64,000 nucleotides of DNA from the NCBI GenBank assembly GCA_964409775.1, contig CAYPEI010000011.1, positions 1 through 64,000 of the forward strand, read 5' to 3'. This DNA comes from JAHBXL01 sp964409775. Lineage in GTDB: Bacteria; Planctomycetota; Phycisphaerae; Phycisphaerales; UBA1924. A model generated the notes under the pieces. The model was not told the origin of the DNA, made no database searches, and saw nothing but the letters and a program-made list of their open reading frames with translations. Shown here in pieces: positions 33,665-43,472 of the stretch (positions within the stretch are counted from its first letter, which is position 1; each line of letters opens with the position of its first letter). A program made the position numbers and the translations under genes.

Positions 33665-35692
33665 GTGACAAGCATGAAGGCCGACTTTCAGAGTTACAGG
33701 CGAGCGGCGAGTTTCAGCCTGCTGGGCTTTGCGCTCCAGTTGGCGATGGGGCTCGCGCTGCTGGTGTACGGCGTGGTCGGGCACGATCCGGCCGGGGTGA
33801 GCGCGGCGTTGTTTGCGCTGCTGGGTCTGGTGGTCTGGCTGTCGCTGGCGGTGGTGTTTGATCAGCATCGGCGCGAGCGGGTCGAGGCGATGGAGGCGGA
33901 GTCGCTCGCGGCGCAGGGCGCCCGGGCGGCGTCGGTCTTCGGCGAGGCGGGGGAAGAACTGCTGATCGCGGCCAAGCGGCTGCAGTGGATGCACCGCATC
34001 CTCGTGCCGATCGTCAGTCTGGTGCTGGCGGCGGCGCTGATCGGGATCGGGCTGTGGCGGCTGCAACTCGGTCGGGACGCGATGGCGCTGCCCAAGTTCG
34101 CCGAGCCGACAGTCGGGGCCGGCTGGCGGATCGCCATCGGCTTCAGCGTCGGATTCGTCGGGCTGATGCTGGCGCGGTATGTCGCGGGGATGGCCAAGCA
34201 GGCGGCGTGGGCGAACCTTCGCGCCGGCGCGGCGATGGCCGTGGGCGCGGCGCTGGTCGGCGCGGCGGTGGCCGTCGGCCACACGATCGATCACTTCGGG
34301 ACCGACTCGGTCGCCCGCGCGATGCAGATCGCGGTGCCGGTCACGATGATCGTGATCGGCGGCGAGATCGTGCTCAACTTCCTGCTGGGCATCTACCGCC
34401 CGCGGCGGCCGGGCGAGATCCCGCGTCCGGCGATGGACTCGAGGATCCTGGGGTTTGCCGCGGCGCCGGACCGGATCGCCGAGTCGATCGGCGGCGCGCT
34501 GAACTATCAGTTCGGCTTCGATGTGACGGGCAGTTGGTTCTACCAGTTGCTCAGCCGGTCGTTTGCCGCGCTGGTGGTGGTCGGGGTGCTGGTGCTCTGG
34601 TCGCTCACGTGCGTGACGGTGGTGCAGCCCAACGAGCAGGGGCTGCGGATCCGGTTCGGACGGAACGTGACGCAGGACCAGGCGCTGCGGCCGGGCCCGT
34701 ACCTGAAACTCCCCTGGCCGTTTGAGCGCATCGAGCGGTATCCCACCGAGACGCTGCGTCGCGTGGACCTGGGCGGCGAGGCGCCGACGATCACCACGGC
34801 GATTCTCTGGACCAACGACCACAAGGCGGTCGAGCGGATGTTCATCGTCCAGCCCGAGGCGATGGAGCGCGCGGCCGGGCAGGTGACGGCGAGGGACCGG
34901 TCGCTGATCGCGGCGGAGGTCCCGATGTTCTACACCGTCAGCGACCTCGTTCGGTTCAACAGCATCGCCGCACCAGAAGACCGCGAGAAGGTCATCAAGG
35001 CCGAGGGCAAGCGCGAACTGATGCGGTACATGGCGACGCGCAGCGTGGACGAACTGCTGGGGCGGGGCCGGGCGGCGGCGGCGGCGGAGATCCAGCGGCG
35101 GCTGACCGAGCGGTTCAAGGACTACGGCATCCAGGTGGTGTTCGCGGGGATCAAGGGCGTGCACCCGCCGCGGGAGACGGCCGAGAAGTTCGAGGAAGTC
35201 GTCAGCGCGGGCCAGAAGCGGGAGGGCGCGATCGAGAACGGGACCAAGGAGGCCGAGCAGATGCTCATCGAGGCCGCCGGGTCGCTGGATCGAGCGCGGG
35301 AGATCATCGCGGCGATCAATCGCTTTGAGCGCGAGCCCGACCCCGCGAAGAAGGCTGGGCACGAGGCGGAGATCGCGGACCTGATGTCGAAGGCGGGGGG
35401 CGCGGCGGCGGTCGAACTGCTCACCGCGCGGCGCGAGCGGTGGGAGATGCACATGGACGCCCGCGCCCGGGCGGAGCAGCACGCGGGCGAGATCGCGCAG
35501 TACGAGGCGGCGCCGGCGGTGTACATCGCCCGCAAGTACTTCGATGCGCTGCGTGAACTGATGAAGGACAAGCGGGTGTACATCGTCGCCGACAGCGACT
35601 CGCTGGAGGTGCGCGTCGACCTTCATGACACGGCCATCGGCGGCAACCTGTTCGAGAATCCCACGGTCAACCAGCAGCAGCCCAACCCCTGA
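33665..35692 (+). CDS. SPFH/HflK-like membrane protein with multi-helix N-terminus
   Basis: 675 residues from a GTG four bases after GGAG; an ATG three codons later is possible. Unlike classical HflK, which has one helix, residues 1-250 hold about six to seven membrane helices. A further helix (~295-312) leads into the SPFH domain: VTVVQPNEQGLRIRFGRN, then LRPGPYLKLPWPFE. The C-terminal half is Ala/Glu-rich and helical, as in band-7 proteins that oligomerise into membrane cages. It is the first gene of an operon with two more SPFH genes and an ABC system. Confidence 0.82.
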   Translation: MTSMKADFQSYRRAASFSLLGFALQLAMGLALLVYGVVGHDPAGVSAALFALLGLVVWLSLAVVFDQHRRERVEAMEAESLAAQGARAASVFGEAGEELLIAAKRLQWMHRILVPIVSLVLAAALIGIGLWRLQLGRDAMALPKFAEPTVGAGWRIAIGFSVGFVGLMLARYVAGMAKQAAWANLRAGAAMAVGAALVGAAVAVGHTIDHFGTDSVARAMQIAVPVTMIVIGGEIVLNFLLGIYRPRRPGEIPRPAMDSRILGFAAAPDRIAESIGGALNYQFGFDVTGSWFYQLLSRSFAALVVVGVLVLWSLTCVTVVQPNEQGLRIRFGRNVTQDQALRPGPYLKLPWPFERIERYPTETLRRVDLGGEAPTITTAILWTNDHKAVERMFIVQPEAMERAAGQVTARDRSLIAAEVPMFYTVSDLVRFNSIAAPEDREKVIKAEGKRELMRYMATRSVDELLGRGRAAAAAEIQRRLTERFKDYGIQVVFAGIKGVHPPRETAEKFEEVVSAGQKREGAIENGTKEAEQMLIEAAGSLDRAREIIAAINRFEREPDPAKKAGHEAEIADLMSKAGGAAAVELLTARRERWEMHMDARARAEQHAGEIAQYEAAPAVYIARKYFDALRELMKDKRVYIVADSDSLEVRVDLHDTAIGGNLFENPTVNQQQPNP

Positions 35693-35742
35693 ACCAACCG
35701 GCGCGGCGGCTCGCGCCCGACGCATCTTGAGGAGACCGGCCC

Positions 35743-36795
35743 TTGCAACGCTCCACAGGCCTCATCGTCCGATTCCTGATCATCGCGGTGGTGGTGCTGA
35801 CGTTTGTCGGCTTCATGGTTTCGTACACGGTCGGCTTCAACGAGAAGGCCATCGTTGCGACGTTCGGACGCGCCGACGAAGGCTCGGTCATCAGCGAGCC
35901 TGGGCTGCGGTTCCGCATCCCCTACGTGCATTCGGTGACGAAGTACGACACCCGGCTGCGGATTGTCGAAACGAAGCCCGAGACGCAGTCCACCTCGGAC
36001 CAGCGTCCGATCGTGCTTACGGCGTACCTGACCTGGCGCATCGACGATCCGCTCAAGTTCTACAAGCGATTCTCGGGCTCTGGCGACGGCGCGACGGATC
36101 ACTACGCCGCCGCCGAGAGCATCCTGGCGAGCAACCTGGGGAGCGCGATGACCGAGGTCGGCCAGTACCGCCTCGACGAACTGCTCTCGACGGATGTCGC
36201 GGGTTCGAGCCTGCCCAAACTCGAGGAGCGCATCCTGGCGATGCTGAAGCGGCCGGGCGGCGGGAGCGAGGCCGGCGCGGCGCTGGCCGATGCGGGCGTG
36301 ACGCCCGTGGCGGTCGGCATCTCGACGATCGCGCTGCCGCAGGAAGTGACCAAGAGCGTGATCGACCGCATGAACAAGAACCGGGAGAAACTCATCGGTG
36401 AGACGCTGAGCCAGGGCTCGAGCCAGGCCGCGGCGATCCGCTCCAGCGCCGAGAACGACGCGAAGCGCATCCTGGCGTTCGCCCAGCGATCGGCGACGAA
36501 CCTCCGCAACCAGGGCCAGGCCGAGGTGACGGAGTTCACCAAGCGCATGAACGAGAAGCCGGAACTGGCGGTCTTCCTGAAGAACATGGAACTGATGCGG
36601 CTGGCCCACGGCAAGACCACAACGCTCGTGCTCCCGACCAGCCTTCCCGGGCTTGAGTATTTCAGCCCCGGGGCCTCGGGCTTCTTCCGCGACGGGAACA
36701 TCCCAACGATCGGGCTTGATCGGCTGATCGCCCCGACAACCAGGGGCGGCAAGCCTGCCGCGGCGGCGACCGGAACGCAGGAGGATGGCCGATGA
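35743..36795 (+). CDS. SPFH/HflC-like membrane protein (TTG start)
   Basis: 350 residues. No ATG fits the family start; a TTG at 35743 is placed 8 bases after GAGGAG. One membrane helix (~9-28) precedes the SPFH domain (GFNEKAIVATFGRAD, EPGLRFRIPYVHSVTKYDTR), then a helical region with SSAENDAKRILAFAQRSA. HflC family members form a complex with HflK that shields membrane proteases such as FtsH. No ftsH is in the window. Its stop overlaps the next start (ATGA). Confidence 0.85.
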   Translation: MQRSTGLIVRFLIIAVVVLTFVGFMVSYTVGFNEKAIVATFGRADEGSVISEPGLRFRIPYVHSVTKYDTRLRIVETKPETQSTSDQRPIVLTAYLTWRIDDPLKFYKRFSGSGDGATDHYAAAESILASNLGSAMTEVGQYRLDELLSTDVAGSSLPKLEERILAMLKRPGGGSEAGAALADAGVTPVAVGISTIALPQEVTKSVIDRMNKNREKLIGETLSQGSSQAAAIRSSAENDAKRILAFAQRSATNLRNQGQAEVTEFTKRMNEKPELAVFLKNMELMRLAHGKTTTLVLPTSLPGLEYFSPGASGFFRDGNIPTIGLDRLIAPTTRGGKPAAAATGTQEDGR

Positions 36796-38255
36796 GCAAC
36801 TTCCCGGGCGGAACGCCGTCGACGAATCCGCTGTCGCGGCGAGAGCGCCGCGGCGCGGCGACGGTTCGGCTCAACGGCGCCGAGGGCTCGCAGGCGGCGG
36901 ACATGGCGTCGATGATGGACCCGGCGACGCGGTCGCTGGCCGATGCGTTGCGGTGGAGTTACCGCGTGATGCTCGGCTCGATCGTGGTGCTCGCCGGGCT
37001 GTTTATTGGTTCCGGATCGACTTCGGTCGGGGCGTCGGAGCGGGGGATCGAACTGCGGTTCGGGCGCGTGGTGGCCCGCAACCTGGACTCGGGGCTGCAC
37101 TTCGGCTGGCCCGCGCCCTTCGGCCAGATCATCAAGGTGCCGACGGGCGCCCAGCGGATGGAACTGCGGAAGGAGTTCTTCCCGAATCTTTCGGAGAACG
37201 AGGAGAAGCAACTCGCGGCCGACGGCTCGACGGTGCTCGCGGGCGGCGGGTCGGACTCGCTGGATCCGAACGTGGACGGGCAACTTCTCACCGCGGACGG
37301 GGCGATGGTGCACGCGCGGTGGTCGGTGAGTTACCAGCACGACGAGCAGAACCCCGAACTCAATGCCCGCAACATCGGCGACGAGCAGGCGGAGCAGAAG
37401 ATCGTTCGCGCGGTGGTGATGCAGTCGATCGTGCGTGCGACCGCGAGCGTGACGCTCGATGAGTTCATGCGCAACGTGCCGGATGCCAACCGCGCGGACG
37501 GCACGTTCCGGACGGTCGAACTGCTGGCCACGCGGAGCGCGCAGGCGATGCTCGACCGGCTGGAGTCGGGGATCCAGATCCGCGAACTGGTGATGACGCA
37601 GAAGTTCCCGCCGCGCCGCGTGATGCCCAGTTACTACCGGGTTCAGTCGGCCGAGTCGCAGTCGGCGGCGCAGATCGAGGACGCGGTGTCGTCGCGGCGT
37701 GAGAAGTTGCAGGCCGCGGCGGGCGATGCCGCGGAGCCGATCCTCGCCGAGATCGACCGGTACGAACTGGAACTCGCCAGGCAGAATCACGAGGCCGCGG
37801 AGGCGACGCTGGCGCGGATCAACGGCCTGCTGATGGGCCAGGCGGTCGAGATCGACGGGCGCACCGTGAACCCGCGGGTGTCGGGCACGGTGACGGCGCT
37901 GCTCGACGGAGCGCGGCAGGAGCGGACAACGATGGTCGCGACGGCCAAGGCCGAGGCGGACCTGTTCAGCGCGAAACTCGAGGCGCTGAAGGTGAACCCG
38001 AAGGTGCTCCTGAACGGCGACTGGGCCGACGCCTACCAGGCGTTCGCGACGCGGGCCGACACGCAGATGATGCTGCTGCCCCCGGGCGCAGCGCGCACGG
38101 TGCTGATGATCAACCGGGACCCTGCGCTGGTGCGTGAGCAGGAGATCCAGCGGAACAGTCGTGAATATGACGCGGCGCAGAACGAGCGGCTGAGGAAGAT
38201 CGAGCGGGCACGGTTCGAGCAGCGTCAGTTGGGCGGGATGAAAGTCAGCGAGTAG
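36792..38255 (+). CDS. SPFH/HflK-like membrane protein
   Basis: 487 residues, coupled to the previous gene by ATGA. A basic cytoplasmic N-terminus is followed by one helix (~60-75), then SERGIELRFGRVVARNLDSG and LHFGWPAPFGQI. Compared with HflK there is an acidic insertion (NLSENEEKQLAADGS) before the DGQLLTADGAMVHARWSVSY strand region. The C-terminus is helical and charged. With the two genes before it, it suggests a hetero-oligomeric SPFH assembly with three subunits. Confidence 0.84.
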   Translation: MSNFPGGTPSTNPLSRRERRGAATVRLNGAEGSQAADMASMMDPATRSLADALRWSYRVMLGSIVVLAGLFIGSGSTSVGASERGIELRFGRVVARNLDSGLHFGWPAPFGQIIKVPTGAQRMELRKEFFPNLSENEEKQLAADGSTVLAGGGSDSLDPNVDGQLLTADGAMVHARWSVSYQHDEQNPELNARNIGDEQAEQKIVRAVVMQSIVRATASVTLDEFMRNVPDANRADGTFRTVELLATRSAQAMLDRLESGIQIRELVMTQKFPPRRVMPSYYRVQSAESQSAAQIEDAVSSRREKLQAAAGDAAEPILAEIDRYELELARQNHEAAEATLARINGLLMGQAVEIDGRTVNPRVSGTVTALLDGARQERTTMVATAKAEADLFSAKLEALKVNPKVLLNGDWADAYQAFATRADTQMMLLPPGAARTVLMINRDPALVREQEIQRNSREYDAAQNERLRKIERARFEQRQLGGMKVSE

Positions 38256-38281
38256 TCGCCGCGGGGCATGATGGAGCCGCG

Positions 38282-39541
38282 ATGGTCCAGAGTCTGACAA
38301 GCACGGCGGTCAGGGCAGCGGCGACGGGGCGCGACCGCGAGGCGGTGGTCGTCTGCGAGCGGCTGACCAAGGTCTTCCGCGACTTCTGGCTCAGGCCGCG
38401 GGCCAAGGCCGTCAACGAGGTGAGTTTCGACATCCTACGGGGCGAGGTGTTCGGCCTGCTCGGGCCGAACGGCTCGGGCAAGTCGACGACGATCAAGATC
38501 GTTCTGGGTCTGCTCCACAAGACCTCCGGCCTGGTCTCGGTGTTCGGCAAGTTGCCGACCGACGTCGCGGTGAAGCGGCGGATCGGCTACCTGCCGGAGG
38601 AGTCGTACCTCTACCCGTTCCTGAACGCGAGAGAGACGCTGGAGTACTACGCGAAACTGTTCGAACTGGAGCGGAGTGTCCGCACGCGCCGCATCGATGA
38701 ACTGCTCGACATGGTCGGGCTGACCGGCGCGCAGTTCCGCCCCGTGCGGGAGTACTCCAAGGGCATGCAGCGACGTATCGGCATCGCCCAGGCGCTCATC
38801 AACGACCCCGAGTTCCTGATCCTCGATGAGCCCACCACGGGGCTCGACCCGATCGGCACGCGCCAGATCAAGGACCTGATCATCGCGCTGGGCCGGCGCG
38901 GGAAGACGATCCTGTTGTCGAGCCACCTGCTGTCAGATGTGGAAGACTGCGTCGACCGCATGGTGATCCTGTACGGGGGGCGAATCCAGCGGGAGGGCAC
39001 GTGCGGCGAACTCCTCGAGACCGAGGACTCTACTGTGCTGGAGACCGATCCTCTGGACGAGGGCACCATCAGCGCGATCGACCGGATCATCCGCGATCGG
39101 AGCAACGGCGCGAAGTCGATTGTCCGCGTGGCCAAGCCGCGGCAGAAACTCGAAGACCTGTTCGTGCAGATCGTCGACGAGGCCCGGGCCAAGTCGGCGG
39201 AGACCAGCGGCGCGCAGCACGGGGGCAAGACGGCGTCGTTCCTTACGGGCGATGACGATGGATCGGGGGTGATCGACTCTCTGCTGGCGGCGGGTCGGGA
39301 TGTCGAGCCGGTTTCGGCCCGCGTCGAAGCCGAACCTGCCGCGGCGGTCGGTCCGGATCGCGACGTCCTCGCGGGACTGCTGAAGCCTGCGGTTGAGGAG
39401 GAAGCGCCGGCCCCGCCGCCGCCACCCTCCGGCTCGGGCGGAGGGCCGGTGCGGCCGAAAGCGGATGTTGATCTGGGACTGATCGAGGGCCTGCTGGACG
39501 ATTCGCGCAAGCAGCCCGGCGGCGACGGGGGCAGGCCGTGA
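38282..39541 (+). CDS. ABC-2 transporter ATP-binding protein
   Basis: 419 residues. Walker A GPNGSGKSTT at 61-70, a Q-loop region GYLPEESYLYP, signature YSKGMQRR (~160), Walker B FLILDEPTTGLDP and switch His in LLSSHLLSDVE. After ~310 residues a Pro/Ala-rich extension of ~100 residues follows, longer than usual for this family. Its stop overlaps the permease start (GTGA), so the two form one transporter. It lies 26 bases after the third SPFH gene. Confidence 0.93.
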   Translation: MVQSLTSTAVRAAATGRDREAVVVCERLTKVFRDFWLRPRAKAVNEVSFDILRGEVFGLLGPNGSGKSTTIKIVLGLLHKTSGLVSVFGKLPTDVAVKRRIGYLPEESYLYPFLNARETLEYYAKLFELERSVRTRRIDELLDMVGLTGAQFRPVREYSKGMQRRIGIAQALINDPEFLILDEPTTGLDPIGTRQIKDLIIALGRRGKTILLSSHLLSDVEDCVDRMVILYGGRIQREGTCGELLETEDSTVLETDPLDEGTISAIDRIIRDRSNGAKSIVRVAKPRQKLEDLFVQIVDEARAKSAETSGAQHGGKTASFLTGDDDGSGVIDSLLAAGRDVEPVSARVEAEPAAAVGPDRDVLAGLLKPAVEEEAPAPPPPPSGSGGGPVRPKADVDLGLIEGLLDDSRKQPGGDGGRP

Positions 39542-41481
39542 AGGTGCGGGATTGGATCGGGGCGATCGACCGGCTGCAGCGCTCGCGCGCGTTCAGGATC
39601 GCGGCATCGATCGCAATCCTGGTGATCGGGCTGGCGGCGATGGGCACATACATCGTGACCAGGGCCGCCAACGACGCTGTTGAGAGTCAGTTTGACAAAA
39701 TGGCCGCCGCCCCGGGGGCGGAGGCGAGCGAGGCGGAGCGCCAGGCGTATGCGCAGGCGAAGTCCATGACGGAGAAGACCGCCGCGGCGATCAACCGGAT
39801 CCTGGCCGCGCGCGAGGACCCGACGGCGGTAGCGGTCGGGATCGGCGCGTTGACGGTGATCGCGGCGTGCGTGGTGTGGCTGGGGATCGGGCTGTGGTCT
39901 CTGCTGGTCGCGGTGGCGCTGGCCGCGGTCGCCTGGCCGCTGATCCGCTGGGGCGAGGGCGGGTGGCGGGACGCGGGGCTGTTCATCGCGGCGGTCGGCT
40001 CGCTGGCGTTCTCGTTCATCGTGCTGATGGAGACGCTGAAACTCCTGCTGAGCGGGCCGTGGGCCGTGACGGCGATCGCGAAGAACGTGGTGATCGAGGC
40101 CGTGCGGATGAAGGTCTCGCTGGTCTTCATCGTGCTGCTGCTGCTCGCGCTGGCGGCGTTGCCGGGGCAACTGGACCCGGACACGCCGCTGCGATATCGC
40201 GTGCAGTCATTCCTTCAGTACGGGACGGGCGGGGCGTTCTGGATCGTCGCGATGCTGGTGCTGTTCCTGTCGGTCGGCACAGTGGCGTTTGAGCAGCGCG
40301 ACAAGGTGATCTGGCAGACGATGACCAAGCCCGTCGCGCCGTGGCAGTTCCTGCTGGGCAAGTGGCTGGGCGTGGTGGGCGTCGCGGCGGTGCTGCTGGC
40401 GGTCAGTTCGACAGGCGTGTTCCTGTTCGTGGGCTATCTGCGTGAGCAGCGGGCAGTGGGCGAGGTGGCGCCGTTCAAGTCCGCCGGTCCGGAGTTCATC
40501 GCCGAGGACCGGATGGTGCTGGAGACGCAGGTGCTGACGGCGCGGGAGTCGATCCGGCCGCTCCTGCCGGCGATGGATCCGCAGGCCGTGCGGGAGCAGA
40601 TCGACGAGCGCATCGAGCGGATGCGGATCGGTGATCCATCGTTCCGCGAGACGGCGGAGGAGCGCGGCCGGATCATGCAGGACATCCTGAAGGAGCATCG
40701 CGACGCGCTGCTGGCCATCGAGAGCGGCAACCGCGAGAAGTACGCCTTTGTCGGCCTGGGCCGCGCCAAGGAACTGGCCGAGAACATCACGTTCCGCTAC
40801 CGCATCGACTGCGGCGGAAATGACCCGCGCGCCCTGCTCCGGATCACCTTCTACGCGGACAACATGCAGCCGGTGGTGCAGGAAGTCCCGCTCGGGCAGA
40901 CGCTCACGCTGAGCCTGAACCCCGCCTCGATCGACAGCAACGGGTCGCTGTTCCTGACGGTGGTGAACGGCGATGTGTATCGCGGCTCGGCGAACCCCGA
41001 GACCATCACGTTCCCGCCGGACGGGATCGAGGTGTACTACCCGGTGTCGAGTTACCGCGTGAACTTCTTCCGCGTGGTCGTGGTGCTCTGGCTGAAACTC
41101 GCGTTTCTCGCGATGGTCGGCGTGTTCGCCGCCACACATCTGTCCTTCGCGGTGGCGTGCCTGGTCGCCTTCGGGATTTTCCTGATGGCCGAGTCGGCGG
41201 GGTTCCTCACCGAGTCGCTGGAGTACTACGCGTCGCGCGGGGACAAGAACGAGATTCTCTGGTCGAGGGTCGCGGTGCGGGCGATCGCCGTGCCCGTTTC
41301 CGGCGCGTTCAACTTCTACGCCAACCTCCGTCCCACGCAGCACCTGGTCGAGGGGCGGGCGCTGGGCTGGGGCGCGGTGAGCACGGGTGTGCTTGTGCTC
41401 GGGGCGCTGACCTCGGTGCTGTATGGAATGGCAGTCCTGATCTTCCGCCGGCGCGAACTGGCGACCTACTCGGGGCAGTGA
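39538..41481 (+). CDS. ABC-2 type permease, large
   Basis: 647 residues from a GTG overlapping the ATPase stop (GTGA). Helices lie near 18-40, 100-140, 150-170, 195-215, 225-250 (with FEQRDKVIWQTMTKPVAPW, the conserved coupling region), 275-300, and a C-terminal group at ~515-560 and 615-635. A ~200-residue loop (~310-510) with FRYRIDCGGNDPRALL would face outside. It is the partner of the ATPase at 38282. The substrate is unknown. Confidence 0.88.
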   Translation: MKVRDWIGAIDRLQRSRAFRIAASIAILVIGLAAMGTYIVTRAANDAVESQFDKMAAAPGAEASEAERQAYAQAKSMTEKTAAAINRILAAREDPTAVAVGIGALTVIAACVVWLGIGLWSLLVAVALAAVAWPLIRWGEGGWRDAGLFIAAVGSLAFSFIVLMETLKLLLSGPWAVTAIAKNVVIEAVRMKVSLVFIVLLLLALAALPGQLDPDTPLRYRVQSFLQYGTGGAFWIVAMLVLFLSVGTVAFEQRDKVIWQTMTKPVAPWQFLLGKWLGVVGVAAVLLAVSSTGVFLFVGYLREQRAVGEVAPFKSAGPEFIAEDRMVLETQVLTARESIRPLLPAMDPQAVREQIDERIERMRIGDPSFRETAEERGRIMQDILKEHRDALLAIESGNREKYAFVGLGRAKELAENITFRYRIDCGGNDPRALLRITFYADNMQPVVQEVPLGQTLTLSLNPASIDSNGSLFLTVVNGDVYRGSANPETITFPPDGIEVYYPVSSYRVNFFRVVVVLWLKLAFLAMVGVFAATHLSFAVACLVAFGIFLMAESAGFLTESLEYYASRGDKNEILWSRVAVRAIAVPVSGAFNFYANLRPTQHLVEGRALGWGAVSTGVLVLGALTSVLYGMAVLIFRRRELATYSGQ

Positions 41482-41503
41482 ACGACGAGGAAACCTCCGC
41501 ACG

Positions 41504-43468
41504 ATGCGACGAGACCGGATCATCCAACTTGCAGCCGCGGCCTTCCTGGTCGTGTTTCTCTGCGCGCAGAGTGTGCTGTCGGTGTATCTCGCCGCGTCGG
41601 TCGGGCGCAACAAACTGGTGTATGCCGACAGCGCCGAGAAGGGCGATCCGCCGGAGGTCGGGCTGGGGATCGCGATGGGGGCGTTCCGCGGGGTGTTTGT
41701 CAACTTCCTGTGGATCCGCGCCAACGAGTTGAAAGAGGCCGGGAAGTACTACGAGGCGATCGACCTGGCGCGGACGATCACGCGGCTCCAGCCCCGGTTC
41801 CCGCGTGTCTGGGCGTTTCATGCCTGGAACCTGGCGTACAACATCTCGGTGGCCACGCAGACCAAGGAGGAGCGCTGGCAGTGGGTGCAGTCGGGCATCA
41901 ACCTCCTGCGGAGCGAGGGCATCCCGGCGAACCCGGCGGACATCCTGCTGCACAAGGAACTCGCGTGGATCTACCTGCACAAGGTGCAGGGCTACACCGA
42001 CGACGCGCAGAAGTACTACAAGAAGATGCATGCGCGCGAGTGGACGATCGTGCTGGGCGCGCCGCCGCGGATCCCGCTGGGCGAGCGCGTCGAGGGCAAC
42101 ACGCTCCGCGATCTGTACATTACCGAGTGGCTGGAGCCGATCGCCAACGCCTACGAGACCCTGGATGAACTCTACGCCAAGTACCCGGAGGCCCGGGAAC
42201 TGGTGGAGAAGATCCGGACCGAGGTGGGACTCGACCTTGACGAGGGCCTGCTCGAAGCGCACGAGATCCTGCAGAGTTACGCGGGCTACGCCGGCGAGAT
42301 CGGCATTCTGCCGCAGTGGTTCCAGACTGATTCGCTGGTGAGGCTCGCGAGCGACCCGAAGTACCAGGCGGCGGCCCCGCACCTGCTGCGGCACATCCGC
42401 AAGCGTCTGCTTGTGGACAAGTACCACATGGAGCCGGACCGCATGATCCGCTATACGCGCGAGTACGGTCCGCTGGACTGGCGCCACCCCGCGGCGCACG
42501 CCGTGTACTGGTCGGCCCGCGGCTCGGAAGAGGCGCTGCTCCGCATGACGGCGAAGAACCGGAAGAACTACGACCTGCTCAACACCGACCGGGTCACCAT
42601 CCAGGCGATCCAGGAACTGTTCCGCTCCGGCTGGCTGATGTACGACATCGCGAACCCGGCGTTCTACCAGACGCTGCCCGCGGTGGAGTTTGTGCCGGTG
42701 TACGGGCAGGTCCTCGACAAACTCAAGGAGCGGTCCGAGTTCGACTCCGAGACCAAGATCTTCAGTTTCTACTCGGCGGGGTACGAGAACCTGCTGCGGG
42801 ACTCGATCCGCTTCCTGTACCGTCGGGGCGACAAGGGCCGCGCGGCGGAGTACTACGAACTCCTGCGGAAGTGGCCGGGGCTGAATGTGCACCGGCCTGA
42901 TCTCAAGGACCAGATCACCAAGCCGCTCGCCGAGTTCGTGGAGGAGGAGATCACCCGCGATGCCCGGCAGACCAGCCCGACCGTGGCCCAGCAGGAGATC
43001 ATCGGCTCGCTGTTCTCGGCGTATATCACCGGCCTGCTGGCGGGCGATGACGAACTGTTCCGCAACAACTTTGAATACGCGCTGCTGTTCCACCGGACGT
43101 ATCAGAAGGAGCAGAACTTCCGGACTACCGTCGCCGGGAACGAGGGCCGCATGGGCCTCAAGCCGTTCGACCAGATCGCGGCGATCGTGCTGGCCGAACT
43201 GGTCCAGGAGGCGGGTGTCCCGCAGGGAGCGCTGATGTACCGCCGCGCCCCGACGGACCTGCAGGCCAGGACGTACGTGCTGCTGGAGCGTGGCACGCTG
43301 CGGGCCCGGCTTGATGCGGGTGAGCAGCAGGGCGCACCGCCGTTTGCCTTCTGGTTCCCGATGCCCAAGGGCATGACCGAGAGCACGCTGGGCATGTATC
43401 GGGAGCAGATGCTCGGCCCGGTGCAGAACCCCGAGGACGCCCTGCAGGGCGGCGTCGCGCCCAAGTGA
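41504..43468 (+). CDS. Exported/anchored TPR-like protein of the SPFH-ABC operon
   Basis: 654 residues; GAGGAA lies about 10 bases upstream. An N-terminal signal-anchor (~8-30) is followed by LWIRANELKEAGKYYEAID and ITRLQPRFPRVWAFHAWN, which look like TPR helices; the rest is helical with many Tyr/Trp. The mature part should face the periplasm. It is the last gene of the operon, 22 bases after the permease, and probably works with the transporter. I do not recognise a characterised family. Confidence 0.7.
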   Translation: MRRDRIIQLAAAAFLVVFLCAQSVLSVYLAASVGRNKLVYADSAEKGDPPEVGLGIAMGAFRGVFVNFLWIRANELKEAGKYYEAIDLARTITRLQPRFPRVWAFHAWNLAYNISVATQTKEERWQWVQSGINLLRSEGIPANPADILLHKELAWIYLHKVQGYTDDAQKYYKKMHAREWTIVLGAPPRIPLGERVEGNTLRDLYITEWLEPIANAYETLDELYAKYPEARELVEKIRTEVGLDLDEGLLEAHEILQSYAGYAGEIGILPQWFQTDSLVRLASDPKYQAAAPHLLRHIRKRLLVDKYHMEPDRMIRYTREYGPLDWRHPAAHAVYWSARGSEEALLRMTAKNRKNYDLLNTDRVTIQAIQELFRSGWLMYDIANPAFYQTLPAVEFVPVYGQVLDKLKERSEFDSETKIFSFYSAGYENLLRDSIRFLYRRGDKGRAAEYYELLRKWPGLNVHRPDLKDQITKPLAEFVEEEITRDARQTSPTVAQQEIIGSLFSAYITGLLAGDDELFRNNFEYALLFHRTYQKEQNFRTTVAGNEGRMGLKPFDQIAAIVLAELVQEAGVPQGALMYRRAPTDLQARTYVLLERGTLRARLDAGEQQGAPPFAFWFPMPKGMTESTLGMYREQMLGPVQNPEDALQGGVAPK

Positions 43469-43472
43469 GCGC

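Noticed and set aside
33245..35725. Upstream extension of the ABC-2 permease frame by more than 800 codons
   Set aside because: It runs antisense to the SPFH gene and is Arg/Pro/His-rich; the permease family start at 33244 is clear.
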